From assembly GCA_964575235.1 (NCBI GenBank), contig CAZNQG010000074.1, positions 1 to 17,351 on the forward strand: DNA of 17,351 nt, read 5' to 3'. A program made the position numbers and the translations under genes. The notes under the pieces were generated by a model. The model did no database searches, was not told the origin of the DNA, and worked only from the letters and a program-made list of their open reading frames with translations. This stretch comes from SM23-62 sp964575235 (GTDB lineage: Bacteria > Bacteroidota > Bacteroidia > Bacteroidales > SM23-62). Of this stretch, positions 13,871 through 17,351 are shown piece by piece; positions within the stretch are counted from its first letter, which is position 1; each line of letters begins with the position of its first letter.

Positions 13871-13874
13871 TTTA
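13867..13874 (+). promoter_or_regulatory. candidate -7 box for the TPR/SpoIIE gene
   Basis: TAAATTTA fits TAnnTTTG except for the last base and stands 26 bp upstream of the ATG. No TTG is seen at the usual -33 spacing, so confidence is limited. It is partly covered by the right arm of the 13851-13870 inverted repeat. Confidence 0.3.
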
Positions 13875-13900
13875 TCGGTAGTACCGGTCCGGCCATACCC

Positions 13901-16540
13901 ATGAATAGACTGTCCCATCTCCTGCTGATGATCTTTCTGCTGCCCGGTTCACCCGCCGCTAAGGATTTGCCTTCAACCCTCGACAGCCTGTGTGCCGTTC
14001 TTTCCGGATCCGAGCCTGAATCCAAATCCCCTGTCTTTAACCGGATCGCCCAAACCATGCAGAATACCGATACGGCCGTGATGTACGCCGACAGCGCAAT
14101 CCTGTATGCAAGGGTATTCGGGAATGCGGAACAGGAGGCCGATGGTTTGCGCACCAAAGGCTTCAAGTACTTTGTCGTAAACCGTGATACACTGGCGGTT
14201 GCATGCTGGCATAATGCCACCACACTCTATGAAAAGGCACGAAAGAGAAAGGAGGTCATTCAGGTTTACGTCCTTATGGCCCGAAGTTATAATTTCATGG
14301 GCATGAGGGATACGGCGGACTATTTCCTGGACCGGGCAAGGGATATTGCCGAATCCATTAACGACCGGTATGAAATTTCAGAAGTGCTGTTCCGGAGGGC
14401 GGACATCGCTCGCCGGAACGGGGAATTCGACCGGGCCATCCTGTTCTATGACCGGTCCGTCGCCATCAAGAAAGAAATTGGTGACCGGGAGGGGCTGGCC
14501 AAAAACTATGCAAGCCTGGGCCTCGTGAATTATTTAATGGGCCAGTATGGAACGGGGGGGGTGCAACTGGAACAGGCCCTGGACCTCTACGAGGAGCTGG
14601 ACGATCCGTATGAAGCAGGGAGGATGCTGCTCCGGATCGGGAATATAAATATACAGAAAGGCAACCACGAACAGGCCGTCGGCTTGCTGAAACAGGCCCT
14701 GGAGAAATTCGAACAGGTCGGGGATGAACAGGGCATAAGCGCCGCATGCAACAGCCTTTCAGTGGGATATGGCGAATTGAAGGATTACGGCCAGGCCATC
14801 CTGTACCAGGGCAAGAACCTGGAGATCAGCATCCGGAACGACGATAAGCAGGGCATGGCCTTCGGTTACAATAATCTCGGAACTATGTACGCAGCCATCG
14901 CCGAGGACAGCCTGACCGGGATGTATGGGGCGGACTTCCTGGACCATGTGGTTGCATACCCTTCCCGCAGTTACCTTGAAATCAGCCGGGAAGCCGTGAC
15001 GAATTATGAGAAAGCCCTGGAACTGGAAAAGGGACTTGGCAATCTTCAAGGAATTGCAGGCGTATTGCATAATCTTGGCTCCACTTATATGAATGCGGGC
15101 AAATTCGGTGAAGCACAGGAAAGCCTCCTGGAGGCATTGGATTTATACAGGGACCTTAACGATTATTCAGCCATGGCGGATGTGTATATACTCCTGGGGG
15201 AGATCAAAACCCATCAGGAAGCATATGCCAGGGCAAACAATTACCTGAAGGAAGCCCTCTCCATCTCTGAGGAAATGCAGCTTTTTAAACCCCTGGCGAA
15301 AACCTACCGGGCCTGGTCGCGGTACTACCAGAAGCAGGGACAGTACCGGACCGCCCTGGAGTACCAGGCTAAATACCAGGAAATCCGGGATACCCTGCAC
15401 ACATATGAGATGGATCGCCTGAACGAGGAACTGGATTTCAGGCTGGATATGGAAAGAGAAAGCAATGCACAGAAGATCCAGCAGGTCTACACCCTCTGGG
15501 AACAGCAGAAGCAGCTTGAAGAGGCACGCACCCGAAACCGGAACATCCTGCTCCTGGCCAGCCTGTTCATCCTCCTTCTCCTGGCCGTATTTGCTGTCTA
15601 TGTTTTCCGTGCACTGAGGCTGAAGCAAAGGGCCAACCGGATGCTGCGGGAGCAGAAAGAGGAGATCGAGGCCCATAAGGATGAGATCGAGGCCCAGCGG
15701 GATGAGATCACGGGACAGAAAAACATCCTGGAGGACCAGAAGAACATTCTCGAAGAGCAGAAGAAAGCGATCACCTCCAGCATCCAGTATGCCTCCAGGA
15801 TACAGTCCGCCATCCTCCCGAAGGACGAAACCATACAGCATTTCCTGCCCAAGCATTTCATACTTTTCAAGCCACGGGACATCGTGAGCGGGGATTTTTA
15901 CTGGATGGACACGCGCGGGAACCGCCTTGTGGTCGCGGCGGTGGACTGCACCGGCCACGGGGTTCCGGGCTCCATCATGAGCATGCTGGGATCATCCCTC
16001 CTGAACGAGATCCTGAGCACCTACGGGGAGATCCGGGCCAACGAAATCCTGGATGAACTCCGCGACCGGGTCATCCTGGCCCTGCACCAGACCGGCAGGG
16101 AGGGGGAAGCCAAGGACGGCATGGACATGTCGCTCTGCGTCTTCGACCAGGACCGCAAGCACGTCCAGTTTGCCGGAGCGCACAACTCCCTTTATTTTGT
16201 ACGGGAAGGGGAGCTTACCGAGATCAAGGGAGACCGCATGCCGATCGGGATTTCGATGTGGGCCGCAAAACCCTTTACGCGGCATGATCTGGATCTGAAA
16301 AAGGGAGATGCCCTCTACATGTTCAGCGACGGTTACATCGACCAGTTCGGAGGCGTAAAGGGTAAGAAATTCATGGCTACACGCTTCAAGGAGGTCCTGC
16401 TGGAGGTCCAGGACCGGATCATGTTCGAACAGAAGCAGGTCCTGGAACGGGAACTGGACCATTGGATGAACCCGCCTGAGAAACCTGAACTGAAGTACGA
16501 ACAGGTTGACGACATCCTGGTGATGGGCATCAAGATCTGA
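13901..16540 (+). CDS. TPR - transmembrane - coiled-coil - SpoIIE/PP2C-type serine/threonine phosphatase
   Basis: Signalling protein of 879 residues. Residues 1-20 are a signal peptide (NRLSHLLLMIFLLPGSPAA), placing the sensor part in the periplasm. Residues about 40-500 are helical repeats of the TPR type, clearest at 120-330 and 385-495 (EISEVLFRRADIARRNGEFD, HNLGSTYMNAGKFGEAQESL). A coiled segment at 505-545 leads to one membrane helix at about 548-570. A cytoplasmic coiled coil at 572-640 includes five heptads at 587-621. The phosphatase domain is at about 650-879: SGDFYWMD (Asp665), VDCTGHGVPG (Asp682), GMDMSLCVF (Asp740, Asp742), FSDGYIDQFGG (Asp810) and DDILVMGI (Asp870/871), covering the expected metal-binding aspartates. 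It probably dephosphorylates an anti-sigma-factor antagonist or similar partner in response to a periplasmic signal; no partner gene is nearby. The start places the ATG directly at the signal peptide. Confidence 0.9.
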   Translation: MNRLSHLLLMIFLLPGSPAAKDLPSTLDSLCAVLSGSEPESKSPVFNRIAQTMQNTDTAVMYADSAILYARVFGNAEQEADGLRTKGFKYFVVNRDTLAVACWHNATTLYEKARKRKEVIQVYVLMARSYNFMGMRDTADYFLDRARDIAESINDRYEISEVLFRRADIARRNGEFDRAILFYDRSVAIKKEIGDREGLAKNYASLGLVNYLMGQYGTGGVQLEQALDLYEELDDPYEAGRMLLRIGNINIQKGNHEQAVGLLKQALEKFEQVGDEQGISAACNSLSVGYGELKDYGQAILYQGKNLEISIRNDDKQGMAFGYNNLGTMYAAIAEDSLTGMYGADFLDHVVAYPSRSYLEISREAVTNYEKALELEKGLGNLQGIAGVLHNLGSTYMNAGKFGEAQESLLEALDLYRDLNDYSAMADVYILLGEIKTHQEAYARANNYLKEALSISEEMQLFKPLAKTYRAWSRYYQKQGQYRTALEYQAKYQEIRDTLHTYEMDRLNEELDFRLDMERESNAQKIQQVYTLWEQQKQLEEARTRNRNILLLASLFILLLLAVFAVYVFRALRLKQRANRMLREQKEEIEAHKDEIEAQRDEITGQKNILEDQKNILEEQKKAITSSIQYASRIQSAILPKDETIQHFLPKHFILFKPRDIVSGDFYWMDTRGNRLVVAAVDCTGHGVPGSIMSMLGSSLLNEILSTYGEIRANEILDELRDRVILALHQTGREGEAKDGMDMSLCVFDQDRKHVQFAGAHNSLYFVREGELTEIKGDRMPIGISMWAAKPFTRHDLDLKKGDALYMFSDGYIDQFGGVKGKKFMATRFKEVLLEVQDRIMFEQKQVLERELDHWMNPPEKPELKYEQVDDILVMGIKI
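15659..15763 (+). repeat. five tandem heptads in the signalling coiled coil
   Basis: Codons for residues 587-621 of the SpoIIE-type protein encode five successive seven-residue units, EEIEAHK, DEIEAQR, DEITGQK, NILEDQK and NILEEQK. Adjacent units keep strong nucleotide similarity (for example GATGAGATCGAGGCCCA against GAGGAGATCGAGGCCCA), suggesting tandem duplication. The unit links the membrane helix to the phosphatase domain. Confidence 0.7.
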
Positions 16541-17351
16541 TCAGAGTACCGACGGCAGCTGCACGATGCAGAAATAACCGAAGACCAGGAAGGCCAGGAA
16601 CAATCCCACGCCAAATATCCAGTGGGGTCTCAGCATCCGCCCGACTTCCGGCCTGAACAGCCTGGGCAGCACCAGGTAAAGTCCAATGCCGATCCACAAG
16701 GCCTGCAGGGGCGTCAGCAGCAAACCGTCCAGTATGGCCCCCAGCTTTACAAGCACCACGGGGCGAAGATTGAAGCTGTATACGATGATCATGTTCGAGA
16801 GGAAGAAAAAAACAAGGAAAAGCCGGAATTGCATGAGCCAGGTCAGTTTCCTGGCAAATGCCGGGATGCAGATGCGGAAGCTGTCCGCCAGCAGCCTGGG
16901 CCAGCCGGCCAGCTGACCTACCAGGGTCCCCACCAGGGCAGCCGTACCCCCCAGCAGAAAGAGGAATCCCCCCAGGCTGCCCCACCTGGACGAAAAGATA
17001 CTGGAAAGCTGGGTGGCTACTTTCTCCCCGTCGGGGGCGAGGTGAGCGGGACCCAGCACACCTGCACCGGCAACCAGGAATCCGAGGGTGATGATAATGC
17101 CCAGAAGGACCGCAAAACCGGAATCGTAATAGACGATCCTGCACCACCCGAGCAGTTTCCTGCCGTCTTCAGGCCCCATGTCCTTCAGCCTTACGATATC
17201 GGCCGGCCGGCCGAAAACATCCTTTTTTGCCGCACCGTATCCCGCCCCGATGACCCAGTAACTGTAAAAGACCTGGCTGGCAAACCCGCCCGCACCCCAT
17301 CCCAGCAGGGGCAGGATCTCCTTCCAGGGATTGCTGCCTACGCCCTGATCC
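16541..17351 (-). CDS. Nramp-related divalent metal transporter, C-terminal part (5' end outside the window)
   Basis: The frame is open from the right edge to a stop at 16541-16543: 270 codons plus one base, with the N-terminal part outside the window. Several membrane helices are visible, including PLLGWGAGGFASQVFYSYWV, GFAVLLGIIITLGFLVAGAG, GFLFLLGGTAALVGTLVG, FRLFLVFFFLSNMIIVYS, ALWIGIGLYLVLP and IFGVGLFLAFLVFGYFCIV. The first and the GTLVGQLAGWPRLLADSFRI segment resemble Nramp-family transporters that I recall from Bacteroidota and Planctomycetota. The helix expected to carry the canonical Met-Pro-His metal motif reads Gly-Gly-Phe-Ala-Ser here, so it may not be a classical manganese/iron importer. 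An internal ATG at 17177-17179 is not a likely start because the upstream frame encodes conserved-looking membrane sequence. Its stop abuts the stop of the convergent phosphatase gene with zero bases between. Confidence 0.75.
   Translation of the reverse strand, partial: DQGVGSNPWKEILPLLGWGAGGFASQVFYSYWVIGAGYGAAKKDVFGRPADIVRLKDMGPEDGRKLLGWCRIVYYDSGFAVLLGIIITLGFLVAGAGVLGPAHLAPDGEKVATQLSSIFSSRWGSLGGFLFLLGGTAALVGTLVGQLAGWPRLLADSFRICIPAFARKLTWLMQFRLFLVFFFLSNMIIVYSFNLRPVVLVKLGAILDGLLLTPLQALWIGIGLYLVLPRLFRPEVGRMLRPHWIFGVGLFLAFLVFGYFCIVQLPSVL

Noticed and set aside
13876..13886. CGGTA-G-TACCG short palindrome upstream of the SpoIIE-type gene
   Set aside because: Five-base arms are too short to separate from chance; the adjacent 8-base dyad is the stronger signal.
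16537..16546. CTGATCAGAG occurs at two convergent joints (13221-13230 and 16537-16546)
   Set aside because: A repeated 10-mer is expected many times by chance in 17 kb, and both copies follow from stop codons lying at the joints. No longer identity flanks them.
1..17351. CRISPR array, IS element, tRNA, integrase or phage genes
   Set aside because: No regular direct repeats, transposase motifs, tRNA-like cloverleaf or phage protein signatures were seen on either strand.

Overview
The window (17,351 bp, GC-rich, very densely coding) most likely comes from a member of the Bacteroidota. The evidence is indirect: a SusCD-less fragment of an arabinan/pectin-type glycoside hydrolase cluster, a TPR/coiled-coil/SpoIIE-phosphatase protein of the kind common in that phylum, mostly absent Shine-Dalgarno sequences, and short AT-rich boxes resembling the TAnnTTTG -7 element. 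No rRNA, tRNA, IS element, integrase or CRISPR array is visible. Two genes run off the window: a GH105-type gene at the left edge (3' end missing) and an Nramp-like transporter at the right edge (5' end missing).

Layout. (1) Positions 5524 down to 1, minus strand: a three-gene carbohydrate operon in transcription order GH51 alpha-L-arabinofuranosidase, GH127/GH146-type beta-L-arabinofuranosidase, GH105-type unsaturated uronyl hydrolase with a C-terminal fibronectin type III domain. All three carry export signals. Together they would strip arabinose from arabinan or arabinogalactan side chains and remove the unsaturated uronic acid left by a pectin lyase. (2) Positions 5643-10081, plus strand: three overlapping genes encoding a CrtC/AttH-like lipocalin-fold protein, a rifampicin-phosphotransferase-type (PPDK/PEP-synthase-related) dikinase and a geranylgeranyl-reductase-family flavoprotein. 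The overlaps of 26 and 14 bp imply coupled translation. This is the most interesting part of the window: an apparently undescribed cassette that could tailor an isoprenoid or other hydrophobic small molecule. (3) Positions 12282 down to 10074, minus strand: a membrane-anchored SRPBCC + GyrI-like small-molecule-binding protein followed by a DUF2891 lipoprotein. (4) Positions 12398-13207, plus strand: a cysteine-rich DUF116 protein with a probable TTG start. (5) Positions 13746 down to 13225, minus strand: a small secreted protein of unknown function. (6) Positions 13901-16540, plus strand: a TPR-TM-coiled-coil-SpoIIE phosphatase signalling protein. (7) Positions 17351 down to 16541, minus strand: the C-terminal part of an Nramp-related transporter.

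Genes alternate in direction as short units. The three convergent joints are extremely tight (8 bp overlap at 10074-10081, 17 bp gap at 13208-13224, zero gap at 16540/16541), leaving no room for conventional intergenic terminators. Divergent gaps of about 115-155 bp at 5525-5642, 12283-12397 and 13747-13900 each contain short inverted repeats and promoter-like boxes. No stretch longer than 300 bases lacks a gene. All family calls are from motif recognition by eye; no database search was run.
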